Positions 49,677 through 58,886 of a stretch of 64,000 nt of DNA are shown here, piece by piece. A program made the position numbers and the translations under genes. The stretch lies in contig CAVXRO010000008.1 of assembly GCA_963764235.1 (NCBI GenBank), positions 186,001-250,000 on the forward strand, written 5' to 3'. Positions within the stretch are counted from its first letter, which is position 1. Every line of letters begins with the position of its first letter. The notes below the pieces were generated by a model. The model was not told the DNA's origin. It did not search any database and was given only the letters and a program-made list of their open reading frames with translations. The DNA comes from DATFVA01 sp963764235. Lineage in GTDB: Bacteria; Bacteroidota; Ignavibacteria; Ignavibacteriales; Ignavibacteriaceae.

Positions 49677-50603
49677 TTATCTTTTATTCCTTATTGCGTC
49701 AGAAAGGGCATTCCTAACAAGCGGATGAGTAAATTTGAATCCTGATCCATCCAGCTTCTTTGGCAGAACACGAAGGCTTGCTGTAATGAAGTCAGCCGAC
49801 TCTCCTATCATTGCTTTCATTACCAGCTTAGGCACCCTGAAAAATACAGGCCTGTTCAGAACATCCCCCAGCTGTTCGGTAAATTCGTCCATTTTAAGAG
49901 GATTAGGTGAAGAGGCATTTACAGGTCCGGTGATTGTCTCATTCTCCAGGGCATAAATATAAGTATTCACTATATCATCAATGTGAATCCACGAAAACCA
50001 TTGTTTCCCGCTGCCAAGAGATGCCCCGACATATAATTTGAACAGGGGTAGTAATTTTTTCAGCACTCCATCCTGAGTACTAAGAACAGGGCTGGTTCTT
50101 ACACTAACCCTGCGTACACCGATTTTCTCTACCATGGCGGCTTCATTTTCCCATGCCTCACAAAGGTTTGCAAGAAAATCAGTTCCGGCCTGTGAGTCCT
50201 CCGTTAAAACCCTGTCGTCGCTGTCGCCGTAATAATTAATTCCAGAGGCACAGAGAAAAACAGCCGGTCCATTCCTTGTCGCTAAAATAGCATTAGCAAT
50301 ATTCCGGGTGCTTATAATCCTGCTGTTACTTACTTTCTTTTTATATGATTCCGTAAACCTTTTACCTGCAAGGTTAGCTCCCGCAAGGTGAATAACAGCA
50401 TAGGCATCTTCAAAATGGCTTCTCCAATTTTCGGAGTTATGATAATCCCACTCAACATAATTCTGAGCTGAGGCCAATGCAGTTTCTCCTTTGGAAACGT
50501 TACGGGTAAATACTGTTACTTCGAATCCCCGGGTGATCAGTGCTCTGGCCAGATTTCTGCCTATCAGACCCGTCGCTCCTGTCATTATAATCTTTTTTGT
50601 CAT
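49677..50603 (-). CDS. TIGR01777-family SDR oxidoreductase (YfcH-like)
   Basis: 308 aa. Rossmann motif MTGATGLIGRNLARAL, then VIHLAGANLAGKRFTESYKKKVSNSR and the Tyr-containing ASGINYYGDSDDRVL. The DUF1731-type C-terminal tail ends the protein. The family is epimerase-like of unknown substrate. It probably has its own promoter within 50604-50913. Confidence 0.92.
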   Translation of the reverse strand: MTKKIIMTGATGLIGRNLARALITRGFEVTVFTRNVSKGETALASAQNYVEWDYHNSENWRSHFEDAYAVIHLAGANLAGKRFTESYKKKVSNSRIISTRNIANAILATRNGPAVFLCASGINYYGDSDDRVLTEDSQAGTDFLANLCEAWENEAAMVEKIGVRRVSVRTSPVLSTQDGVLKKLLPLFKLYVGASLGSGKQWFSWIHIDDIVNTYIYALENETITGPVNASSPNPLKMDEFTEQLGDVLNRPVFFRVPKLVMKAMIGESADFITASLRVLPKKLDGSGFKFTHPLVRNALSDAIRNKR

Positions 50604-50913
50604 AATATTTTTTTCTTTTTAACTCAAGAATTTTAAGTTATTAACAGTTCAAATAATATCATACAGTTATCACAAAACTTTTGTTAGTGGGTTTATTATT
50701 ATAATCACTCCCGGATTTTAAAGTCGTTTTTTTAATTAACCGGTAACATTTCTCCCTGCCCAAATATCACAGATTCAATTAGTATCAGATTCCTTTTATT
50801 ATCTTATCATTAAATATATTAAAATTGCTTGCAGTAAATACAAATATCCAGTAACTTCGATCCACTAATATTTTAAGATTTACTATTGTTTCATCATTTA
50901 TAGAGGAGTCGTA
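50604..50913. other. divergent intergenic region (310 bases)
   Basis: AT-rich DNA between the SDR gene (left, minus) and the cupredoxin gene (right, plus). It must carry both promoters, but I found no exact TTG-N19/20-TAnnTTTG match. No coding frame or RNA gene seen. Confidence 0.5.
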
Positions 50914-52455
50914 ATGAAAAAATTTATACTGCCAATTCTGTTTGGATTATTTTTTGCTGGCTTTGCTTCTGCCACCACAATTAACGTGATGGTCGGAGAT
51001 TATTACTTTAATCCTGCTTCATTCGATGCAGCTGTCGGCGATACTGTTGTATGGACTCTTGATTCATCGGCTGTAGCGACCCACACTACAACATCAACAT
51101 TAGTTCCTTCCGGTGCAGCAAACTGGAACCACACATTTTCAGGTGTCGGCGATACTTATTCATATGGTATCACGGTTGATGGCGTATATGAATACCATTG
51201 CACATTTCATCCGACAACAATGATGGGCTCTTTCGCAACACCATCTCCGCTTCCTTTCTATGAGAACTATGCATATCCAGTGGGTGATAACATTACTTCA
51301 CACGGCTGGGTAGCTCACAGTGCCGGCGGAACTAACCCGATTACTGTTAATGATGGGGCCCTGACCTTTCCTGGTTATCCATCTTCAGGAATAGGTAATG
51401 CGGCACTTTTGTTCGGAAACAGCGAAGATGATCACCGATTATTTGAATCGCAGTCTGCTGATAGTGTTTATATGGCCTTTATGGTTAATGCAGCTGCTAA
51501 TCCTAATGGATACTTCATACATTTCGCCACTAACCCCTATACTTTTGATTACCGCGGAAGGATTTATCTTGAAGGTACAAATCCCAACCTTGAATTTGGA
51601 TTAGGTTTTGGGACGGAGGCCCCGGTTATTACGGCTAATAATTACTCACTATCAACAACTTACCTCATAGTTCTGAAGTATACCATTGTTGATGGAGCTG
51701 GTAATGACCAGGTGAGCTTATATGTCTTTGATACTGATACACCTCCAACAGAACCAGCCGTTCCTACTATTGGTCCAATTACTAATCCGGGGACAACAGA
51801 TATTGATCCCGGAGCCGTATCTTTCAGGAAATTTAATTCAGCTCAGGATATGGTAGTAGACGGAATACGTATCGCCACTACCTGGAGCGATGCGGTTCCA
51901 GTGGAATTATCATCATTTACCGCAATAGTAGGCAGCAACTCAGTTACTCTTAACTGGAAGACAGCTACTGAAACCAACAACCTCGGATTTGCAGTTCAAA
52001 GAAAAACTTCAAATTCAGGATGGACAAATATTTCTTTTGTAGATGGAAACGGAACTTCAACCCAGTTTCACGAATATTCCTATACTGACAATAATCTTGA
52101 AGCAGGTAGATATTCTTATAGACTAAAACAGGTTGATATGGATGGATCTTTTGAGTATTCAGATATAGTTGAAGCAGATGTAAATGCTCCAGCCAGGTTT
52201 GATCTTGCTCAGAATTATCCAAATCCTTTCAATCCCACAACCAAAATTGATTTTTCTGTTCCTTCAAATAGCAATGTAAAGTTAACGGTTTACAACGTAC
52301 TTGGACAGCAGATTACAGTGCTGGTTAACGGATTTTTGAAATCCGGAAGTCATTCTGTTGATTTTAACGCAGCTGGACTGAACAGCGGTTTATATTTCTA
52401 TAAGCTGGAGTCTAACGGTGTTTCTCTTGTAAAGAAGATGATGTTGGTTAAATAG
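50914..52455 (+). CDS. secreted cupredoxin protein with T9SS-type sorting domain
   Basis: 513 aa with GAGGAG upstream. Signal peptide 1-20. The cupredoxin domain at about 21-108 has a complete type 1 copper set: His57 (ATHTTT), Cys96, His99 and Met104 (HCTFHPTTMMG). Residues 115-325 form a beta-sandwich, probably lectin- or laminin-G-like. PVELSSF and a fibronectin-like segment follow, then the sorting module with NYPNPFNP near residue 435. A surface blue-copper protein for electron transfer or copper handling is the simplest view. Confidence 0.9.
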   Translation: MKKFILPILFGLFFAGFASATTINVMVGDYYFNPASFDAAVGDTVVWTLDSSAVATHTTTSTLVPSGAANWNHTFSGVGDTYSYGITVDGVYEYHCTFHPTTMMGSFATPSPLPFYENYAYPVGDNITSHGWVAHSAGGTNPITVNDGALTFPGYPSSGIGNAALLFGNSEDDHRLFESQSADSVYMAFMVNAAANPNGYFIHFATNPYTFDYRGRIYLEGTNPNLEFGLGFGTEAPVITANNYSLSTTYLIVLKYTIVDGAGNDQVSLYVFDTDTPPTEPAVPTIGPITNPGTTDIDPGAVSFRKFNSAQDMVVDGIRIATTWSDAVPVELSSFTAIVGSNSVTLNWKTATETNNLGFAVQRKTSNSGWTNISFVDGNGTSTQFHEYSYTDNNLEAGRYSYRLKQVDMDGSFEYSDIVEADVNAPARFDLAQNYPNPFNPTTKIDFSVPSNSNVKLTVYNVLGQQITVLVNGFLKSGSHSVDFNAAGLNSGLYFYKLESNGVSLVKKMMLVK

Positions 52456-52503
52456 TGCCAAATGGCCCTATGGTAAGTAGTAACACAGCTTTTTATTAAA
52501 AAG

Positions 52504-52530
52504 AGCCCGGTTTAACGCCGGGCTTTTTTA
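52504..52530 (+). terminator. terminator after the cupredoxin gene
   Basis: AGCCCGG and CCGGGCT form a seven-pair stem around TTTAACG, preceded by A and followed by a T-run to 52530. Confidence 0.88.
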
Positions 52531-52595
52531 TTTCTTTTATGCTTGCTTACGTTACTTAAAATTATATAAATTGAGCCTCACAACTTTATGTTAAT

Positions 52596-52751
52596 ATGCT
52601 TGGATTTGTAAAATCAGATAAGAACAATGTCTACCTGGGCGGTGAGATATTTAAGGCAAAACAGAGGAAAAGAAGGATAATCGCAACCATTTTTGCGCTG
52701 GCCGGGTTTCTGCTGCTGAATCTCGTTTTATATTATCTCACAAATGTGTAA
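52596..52751 (+). CDS. small 51-aa membrane protein
   Basis: Short frame starting MLGFVKSDKNNVYLGGEIF. A basic patch (KAKQRKRRI) is followed by one membrane helix (IATIFALAGFLLLNLVLYYL), an N-in arrangement by the positive-inside rule. No Shine-Dalgarno site is seen. The balanced composition and clean topology suggest a real gene, but I do not recognise the family. It precedes miaB by about 80 bases. Confidence 0.5.
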   Translation: MLGFVKSDKNNVYLGGEIFKAKQRKRRIIATIFALAGFLLLNLVLYYLTNV

Positions 52752-52829
52752 CCGTAAAGCCTGAACTCCATTTTATATTGAACTCCTGCCTCTTTAATCT
52801 TATATTTCCTTTTTATTTTAACTTAAAAG

Positions 52830-54179
52830 ATGAAAGAAAACAAAGTATATATTGAGACTTACGGCTGCCAGATGAATCTGGCTGATACTGAGATTGTTAT
52901 GGGTATTCTTAATAATTACGGGTATCGTATTTCTAAATCCGCAGAGGATGCAGACGTCGTTTTGTTAAATACCTGCAGTATAAGGGAAAATGCTGAACAA
53001 AGAATCTACGGCCGACTGGGCAAGTTTAAAACAATTAAAAATTCAAAACCTGATCTTATCGTTGGTATTCTCGGCTGCATGGCTGAAAGACTCAGAAAAG
53101 ACCTGATTGATGAAAAAAAGATCGTTGACCTGATCGTTGGTCCTGATGAATACCGCCGGCTTCCTGAATTAATAGATGTTGCCTTCAATGGTGAGAAGGG
53201 AATCGGAGTCAGGTTATCCAAAACCGAAACTTATGATGATATTATTCCCTATCGGGAAGACGGACTACAGGCCTGGATCTCAGTCATGCGTGGCTGCGAT
53301 AAATTCTGTACTTTCTGTGTAGTACCCTTTACACGCGGAAGGGAAAGAAGTAAACCGCTGGTTTCGGTTGTTAATGAAATACAGAAATTATCGCAAAGAG
53401 GATTCAAGGAAGTCACCCTCCTGGGTCAGAATGTCAATTCATACCTTGATGGTGAAAATGATTTTGCCGACCTGCTTGCCGCCTCGGCTATAGCCGACAG
53501 GAATATGAGGATCAGGTTTACAACCTCCCATCCCCAGGATCTATCGGATAAACTTCTTTATACGATTGCAGAACATCCGAACCTCTGTAATTATATTCAT
53601 CTGCCGGTGCAGTCAGGCTCAAACAGGATACTTGACTTGATGAACAGAACTTACACGATTGAGCATTACCTTGAATTAATTGATAAAGCTAAAAGAATAA
53701 TTCCCGGTATAAGTTTCTCCACCGATATTATTGTAGGATTTCCAACAGAAACCTGGGAAGATCACCTGATGACCCTGGAAGTAATGAAGCAGGTAAGGTA
53801 CGATGGCGCATATATGTTCAAATACTCTGCGCGCGAAGGCACAAAAGCTTACAAGATGAACGATGATGTCGCGGATGATGTAAAAACAAAAAGGCTCCAG
53901 GAGATTATCCAGCTTCAGCAGAAGATAAGCTTTGAAATAAACCAGGAATTGATCGGTAAAGAGGAAGTCGTGCTGATTGAGGGATTCAGCAGAAAATCAG
54001 ATAAGTTTCTTGCAGGACGGACTGATACTAATAAAGTACTTATCGTTCCTTTCGATGAGAGCATCAAAGAAGGATCTTATATAAAGGCTAAGGTTACCAG
54101 GGCCACACATGCCACTCTCTTTGGTGAAATCACTGGAATTGACGATTCAATCGATGAAGATCTTGGTATGACCGGGTGA
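52830..54179 (+). CDS. miaB: tRNA-2-methylthio-N6-dimethylallyladenosine synthase
   Basis: 449 aa. N-terminal UPF0004 domain with YIETYGCQMNLADTEI and LLNTCSIRENAEQRIYGRLG (Cys ligands), radical-SAM cluster motif RGCDKFCTFCVVPFTRGRERS and a C-terminal TRAM domain. SHPQDLSDKLL and LPVQSGSNRILDLMNR are typical. It methylthiolates position 37 of tRNAs reading UNN codons. Next to a sigma-54 activator and lptE, as in other Bacteroidota. Confidence 0.97.
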   Translation: MKENKVYIETYGCQMNLADTEIVMGILNNYGYRISKSAEDADVVLLNTCSIRENAEQRIYGRLGKFKTIKNSKPDLIVGILGCMAERLRKDLIDEKKIVDLIVGPDEYRRLPELIDVAFNGEKGIGVRLSKTETYDDIIPYREDGLQAWISVMRGCDKFCTFCVVPFTRGRERSKPLVSVVNEIQKLSQRGFKEVTLLGQNVNSYLDGENDFADLLAASAIADRNMRIRFTTSHPQDLSDKLLYTIAEHPNLCNYIHLPVQSGSNRILDLMNRTYTIEHYLELIDKAKRIIPGISFSTDIIVGFPTETWEDHLMTLEVMKQVRYDGAYMFKYSAREGTKAYKMNDDVADDVKTKRLQEIIQLQQKISFEINQELIGKEEVVLIEGFSRKSDKFLAGRTDTNKVLIVPFDESIKEGSYIKAKVTRATHATLFGEITGIDDSIDEDLGMTG

Positions 54180-54213
54180 TGCTGCTCTTCCGGCTATTCA
54201 TAAGGATATATAT

Positions 54214-54912
54214 ATGAGAAAATTCGGTATAACAAAAATCCTGTTTTTTGTATTCCTCCTTTTAATTACCCCATCTCTGTATTCACAGGGAAAAGATATT
54301 GTTCCCTACCTGAAATTAATCGAAGAAGGAGCAAAGGATTCTGTACTGCAGGTTCTGCCGGAGTTAAAAAAATCATATCCTAATGATCCTTCTGTACTTT
54401 TCCTTGAAGGCGTTCTGACCGAAAACGGACAGGATGCAATTCCTGTCTATAACAGGATCTTAAATGATTTCCCGAAGAGCAAATATGCCGACGCATCCAT
54501 TTACCGTCTTTATTCATATTACTATTCCCTTGGATTATATAATACAGCAGAAAGTTTTTTGAAGAGACTAAAACAAGGATATCCGTCATCTCCATACATC
54601 AAGCTGGCGGAAAGAGAAATACCTTCGGGGAATGAGGTATCTTCCCCCCAGGAATTATCTCCTCAGGATACAAAAAACTACTTGTTCACCATTCAGGTGG
54701 GTGCATTCAGTAATGATTCTAATGCGATATCCCTGAAAAAGTCGTTCGAGGATGCAGGTTATTATTCTTTCATTAAAAATAAGTCTGTCGGCGGCACAGA
54801 ATTCCGTGTGGTTTACGTAGGTAGATTCGAAAAGCGTGAAGAAGCCGAAAGTTTTCTGCAGTCAGTTAACAGCCAGTTTGATCTTAATGGTCAGATTGTT
54901 CCAATAAAATGA
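54214..54912 (+). CDS. exported TPR/SPOR-domain protein
   Basis: 232 aa with AAGGA upstream. Signal peptide 1-25 (SLYSQ). TPR-like helices at about 30-135 (FLKRLKQGYPSSPYIKLAERE) and a C-terminal SPOR domain at about 157-231 (FTIQVGAFSNDSNAISLKKSFEDAGY, FRVVYVGRF). SPOR domains bind denuded glycan strands of septal peptidoglycan, so a cell-division or envelope role is likely. Confidence 0.88.
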   Translation: MRKFGITKILFFVFLLLITPSLYSQGKDIVPYLKLIEEGAKDSVLQVLPELKKSYPNDPSVLFLEGVLTENGQDAIPVYNRILNDFPKSKYADASIYRLYSYYYSLGLYNTAESFLKRLKQGYPSSPYIKLAEREIPSGNEVSSPQELSPQDTKNYLFTIQVGAFSNDSNAISLKKSFEDAGYYSFIKNKSVGGTEFRVVYVGRFEKREEAESFLQSVNSQFDLNGQIVPIK

Positions 54913-54919
54913 AGTTAAA

Positions 54920-55690
54920 TTGAACCTTTTATTTACAGGTACAGGCTCAGGTAAAACCTCTCTTAAAAGATATCATTCCTCCTTAGTGATTTCCGTGCAT
55001 GACTTCAGTCTGCTTGTAGATGCAGGCGATTCTGTGTCAAGGGCTCTTCTTTCTGAGGGAATCCGGTATAATTCGATCGATGGTGTAGTAATAACGCATC
55101 TTCACCCTGATCATTTCAGCGGTTTTACATCACTCATAGTGCAGATGAAAATGGGGGGCAGGACGGAACCCCTTTCCATTTATATTCATCATACATTGGT
55201 TAATATCTTAAAAAATTTTCTCTCATCCTCTTACGTTTTTTTAGAGCGGCTGGGTTTTCCCGTTAACATTACAGGCTTTGATTTTGATACTGAGATATGG
55301 GTATCTGATGAACTTGTCTTTATAGCAAGAAGAAATACACACCTGGATGAATATGAGAAACATGACCCTACAATAAGCATTGCCAGTTGCAGCCTGTTGT
55401 TCAGCTCCAGTGATAATAACGTATTTTATTCGGGTGACTTAGGTTCTGAGAATGACCTTTATATTTTTAAGGATCATGCAGCAGATCTTTATATTACTGA
55501 AGCCGCGCACGTAAGTATCGAAGGTATTTTAGAAATGATTAAGAAAATAAATCCGGGGAAGGTTATATTGACACACATTGCAGATGAGGATCTCCCTTGG
55601 ATTAGAAAAAAAATTGTTGAATTGGAAGAGAACAGGATAATAATTGCCGAAGACGGAATGAATTTGAGTGTCAACCGTTACAGTGGCTAA
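54920..55690 (+). CDS. MBL-fold metallo-hydrolase
   Basis: 256 aa from TTG, seven bases after the SPOR gene. The metal motif is TH60LH62PD64H65, with MNLLFTGTGSGKTSL at the start, YSGDLGSEND as a later ligand Asp and LTHIADED with the last His. RNase Z-like or phosphodiesterase-like members have this layout; the exosite arm of true RNase Z is not seen. The substrate is unknown. Confidence 0.9.
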   Translation: MNLLFTGTGSGKTSLKRYHSSLVISVHDFSLLVDAGDSVSRALLSEGIRYNSIDGVVITHLHPDHFSGFTSLIVQMKMGGRTEPLSIYIHHTLVNILKNFLSSSYVFLERLGFPVNITGFDFDTEIWVSDELVFIARRNTHLDEYEKHDPTISIASCSLLFSSSDNNVFYSGDLGSENDLYIFKDHAADLYITEAAHVSIEGILEMIKKINPGKVILTHIADEDLPWIRKKIVELEENRIIIAEDGMNLSVNRYSG

Positions 55691-55758
55691 GATATTCTTT
55701 AATAACGAGTTAAAAAGTAATATATTTAACAATTAATTATATGTTCTTTTAGATTAAA

Positions 55759-56859
55759 ATGACTACAGAGGAATTTAAAAATAAATTTGGAATTATAAGC
55801 TCCACCAAGGAAATGAATGACCTGGTGGATATTACTATGCAGGTAGCCCGGTCGGATATATCTGTATTGATATATGGCGAAAGCGGAGTCGGTAAGGAAG
55901 TTATTGCACGGGCCATCCATGGATATAGCAGCAGGACCGAGAAGCAGATGGTTAATGTAAACTGCGGAGCTATCCCCGAGGGAATTCTCGAGAGTGAATT
56001 ATTCGGACACAAAAAAGGATCTTTCACAGGAGCGGTTGAAAGCAGAAAAGGTTACTTTGAAATAGCAGACGGCGGAACGCTTTTCCTGGATGAGATAGGC
56101 GAAATGCCTCTTCATACACAGGTTAAACTTCTGCGTGCAATCGAAACAAACGAATTTATGAAGATAGGGGCAGAGACAGTTACCAAAGTTGACGTCAGGA
56201 TAATTGCTGCAACGAATAAGGATCTTCAGAGAGAAGTAGATGCGAGGCATTTCCGGGAGGATCTTTATTTCAGATTAAAAGCAGTTACCCTGAATATCCC
56301 CCCGCTGAGAAGAAGGAAAGCCGATATAGAAGAGCTTGCCAGGTACTTTGCAAGAGCCTATGCTGAGCAGAACGGAATTCGCCCCAGGCCGATAACCGAT
56401 GAGGCAATTGAACTGCTTAAAAATTATCCCTGGCCGGGGAACGTAAGAGAACTTAAGAATACCGTAGAAACAGCAATGGCCCTTAACAGAAACGGAGTGC
56501 TTGATACCTCCTCCTTCGTATCCTTAATACACCCTTCGATTGAAGAGGAGGCTCCACCGCGGAATCTTCCTATTTTCGTGAAAAGGACTCCGGAGGAAGT
56601 CGACAGGGAATTGCTGTACCGCGCATTGTTTGAAATTAAAAAAGACCTGATAGAACTAAAGGATCTTGTGCACCAGAGGCCTGATGAAAGCTACTACCAG
56701 GGAGGCGAACAGCGTGAGGTAGTTCCGCTCGCTGAGGCTGAAAAGGCTGCCATTACGGCGGCCCTGGATAAAACCCGCGGTAATAAAAGAAGCGCAGCAG
56801 ACCTACTGGAGATCAGTGAAAGAACCCTTTTCAGAAAACTTAAGAAATATGGCCTTTAG
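55759..56859 (+). CDS. sigma-54-dependent activator lacking a sensory domain
   Basis: 366 aa. The AAA+ domain begins almost at once: Walker A GESGVGKE at 40-47, the sigma-54 contact loop GSFTGA at 87-92 in place of GAFTGA, Walker B FLDEIGEM, and RDLYF-type arginine region REDLYFRLKAV. A linker of about 60 residues leads to a Fis HTH (RGNKRSAADLLEISERTLFRKLKK). No receiver, GAF or PAS domain. It overlaps the lptE frame, and in Bacteroidota this activator is typically located with miaB and lptE. What controls it is not visible. Confidence 0.93.
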   Translation: MTTEEFKNKFGIISSTKEMNDLVDITMQVARSDISVLIYGESGVGKEVIARAIHGYSSRTEKQMVNVNCGAIPEGILESELFGHKKGSFTGAVESRKGYFEIADGGTLFLDEIGEMPLHTQVKLLRAIETNEFMKIGAETVTKVDVRIIAATNKDLQREVDARHFREDLYFRLKAVTLNIPPLRRRKADIEELARYFARAYAEQNGIRPRPITDEAIELLKNYPWPGNVRELKNTVETAMALNRNGVLDTSSFVSLIHPSIEEEAPPRNLPIFVKRTPEEVDRELLYRALFEIKKDLIELKDLVHQRPDESYYQGGEQREVVPLAEAEKAAITAALDKTRGNKRSAADLLEISERTLFRKLKKYGL

Positions 56860-56899
56860 AGTAAAATTTCGAAGCAATTTAGGCTTTGATCCACGGCTC

Positions 56900-57412
56900 A
56901 TGAGAGTCTCAGCTAAAATATTCTGCTTGTTTATAACTTTAGTCCTAATTAATTTTACAGGGTGCTGTGTATATTCTTTTACAGGAGCTTCGGTACCTCA
57001 GCACCTTAAGACTATTGCAATACCGATTGCAGAAGATAGAAGCGGTTCAGGTGAACCGGGATTAAAAGAGCTATTGACGGATCAGCTGGTTCAGAAATTT
57101 ATAAACGATAATACTCTTCAGGTTACAGAAAAAGTTAATGCAGATGCGCTGCTTGATTGTGTAATTCTTCCCCTAAGTGATGCCCCTGCGATTGTTTCCG
57201 CAGGTGAAAATGTTCAGGCTAGAAGGATCACTATCAACGTGCAGGTAACTTACAAGGACCTGGTAAAACGAAAAACTATTTTCGATAAAAAGTTCTCGAA
57301 TTACGGTGACTATCCTTCAGGTGGAACTATTAGTCAAAGAAGAGATGCAATACAAACGGCAGTAGATAAAATAACTGAAGATATCCTGTTGGATACTGTT
57401 TCAGGATGGTAA
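56900..57412 (+). CDS. lptE: LptE-family LPS-assembly lipoprotein
   Basis: 170 aa from the ATG at 56900, chosen because the signal peptide MRVSAKIFCLFITLVLINFTGC (lipid Cys at about 22) begins there. Longer starts at 56849 or 56816 overlap the preceding gene. The body has YSFTGASVPQHLKTIAIP and ADALLDCVILPL followed by TYKDLVKRKTIFDKKFSNYGDYP, as in Bacteroidota LptE. LptE plugs the LptD translocon that inserts LPS in the outer membrane. lptD is not in the window. Confidence 0.85.
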   Translation: MRVSAKIFCLFITLVLINFTGCCVYSFTGASVPQHLKTIAIPIAEDRSGSGEPGLKELLTDQLVQKFINDNTLQVTEKVNADALLDCVILPLSDAPAIVSAGENVQARRITINVQVTYKDLVKRKTIFDKKFSNYGDYPSGGTISQRRDAIQTAVDKITEDILLDTVSGW

Positions 57413-57430
57413 TATTTAAAAGGATTTAAA

Positions 57431-58882
57431 ATGGACGATGTAGTTCTTATTGGTTACTTTGTTTCTTTATTCGTACTTTTTGTGTTCGGATGCCACGGTT
57501 TTATAATGATGTATTATCATAAAAAATACCGCGATGTTAAAAATATATCAAAAACTGTAGATGACTTCACTTCCACTGTTACAATTCAGCTTCCGCTTTA
57601 TAATGAACTCTACGTTGTTGAACGGTTAATAAATGCTGTATGCGAAATAGAATATCCCAAGGATAAGCTTGAGATTCAGGTGCTCGATGATTCTACTGAT
57701 GAAACAACTTCAATTGCTGAAAAGATTGTTCGCGAAAAACAGCTGCTTGGTTTCGATATTGTTCATATAAGGAGAGGAACACGGGAGGGATTTAAGGCCG
57801 GAGCCTTGAAGGAAGGTCTCAAAACCTCTAAAGGCGAATATATAGCAATTTTCGATGCTGATTTCATTCCGCATAAAAATTTCCTGAAGAAGACACTTGC
57901 TTTCTTCTCAGATGAAAAAGTCGGCATGGTTCAAACACGCTGGGAACATATCAACGGTGATTATTCAATACTTACAAAAGCACAGGCTCTTGCTCTCGAC
58001 GGTCATTTCGTAATTGAACAGACTGTAAGGAATAAGGCAGGCTTTTTTATAAACTTTAACGGTACCGGCGGTATCTGGAAAAGAAAGTGCATAGAGGATG
58101 CAGGCAACTGGCATGCCGACACGCTTACTGAAGATCTCGATCTGAGCTACCGGGCTCAGCTTAATGGCTGGCGTTTTGTATTCCTGCCAGATTTTACCTC
58201 TCCTGCAGAGCTGCCTTCTGAAATAAATGCACTGAAGACACAGCAGTTCAGATGGACGAAAGGAGCAATTGAGACTGCAAAAAAAATTCTGCCGCTTGTA
58301 TGGAAATCAAAAATTCCACTTAGAGTAAAGCTGCAGTCCACTTTCCATCTCACCAATAACCTTGTGTTTCCTTTTATACTGCTCGCTGCAATTCTGAACG
58401 TGCCTTTAATTTTTATTAAGAACAGCGGCTCTCACGAGGCATATTTTGCAATTCTTTCACTCTTTGTCCTTGCCTTCGTCAGTTCGTTTCTTTTCTATCT
58501 TTATTCACAGAAAGATATAAGAACTGACTGGAGAAAGAAAATAGTACTGTTCCCTCTCTTTATGGCTGGCAGTATGGGTTTTGCCGTAAACAATTCCCGT
58601 GCGGTTATTGAAGGTCTGCTTAACCGGAAAAGTGAATTTGTTCGTACACCGAAATTCAAAGTTGTATCTGAGCGCGATACCTGGATGGGAAAAAGATATC
58701 TATCGAGAAAACTGGGGTTTTCTGTTTATGTTGAAGCTATAATGGCTGTATATTGTCTTGTTGGTATTGCATCCTCGATATATTTCCTTGAGATCGCTGC
58801 GTTACCTTTCCAGATCCTGTTTTTTATAGGATTCTCGTTCGTATCCGGAACTTCAATAAAACACGCATTTGCAAAGGCATAG
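57431..58882 (+). CDS. family 2 glycosyltransferase (cellulose-synthase-like, membrane)
   Basis: 483 aa. One N-terminal helix (about 4-25), the GT-A domain about 48-320, then four C-terminal helices. Motifs of processive GT2 enzymes: QVLDDSTDET, FDADFIPH (DxD), LTEDLDLSYRA (TED) and QQFRWTKG (QxxRW). The Q-Q-F-R-W motif predicts polymer or repeated-sugar synthesis; the donor (UDP-glucose or other) is not determined. AAGGA precedes the ATG. It is co-directional with lptE and the TPR gene. Confidence 0.92.
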   Translation: MDDVVLIGYFVSLFVLFVFGCHGFIMMYYHKKYRDVKNISKTVDDFTSTVTIQLPLYNELYVVERLINAVCEIEYPKDKLEIQVLDDSTDETTSIAEKIVREKQLLGFDIVHIRRGTREGFKAGALKEGLKTSKGEYIAIFDADFIPHKNFLKKTLAFFSDEKVGMVQTRWEHINGDYSILTKAQALALDGHFVIEQTVRNKAGFFINFNGTGGIWKRKCIEDAGNWHADTLTEDLDLSYRAQLNGWRFVFLPDFTSPAELPSEINALKTQQFRWTKGAIETAKKILPLVWKSKIPLRVKLQSTFHLTNNLVFPFILLAAILNVPLIFIKNSGSHEAYFAILSLFVLAFVSSFLFYLYSQKDIRTDWRKKIVLFPLFMAGSMGFAVNNSRAVIEGLLNRKSEFVRTPKFKVVSERDTWMGKRYLSRKLGFSVYVEAIMAVYCLVGIASSIYFLEIAALPFQILFFIGFSFVSGTSIKHAFAKA

Positions 58883-58886
58883 GATA

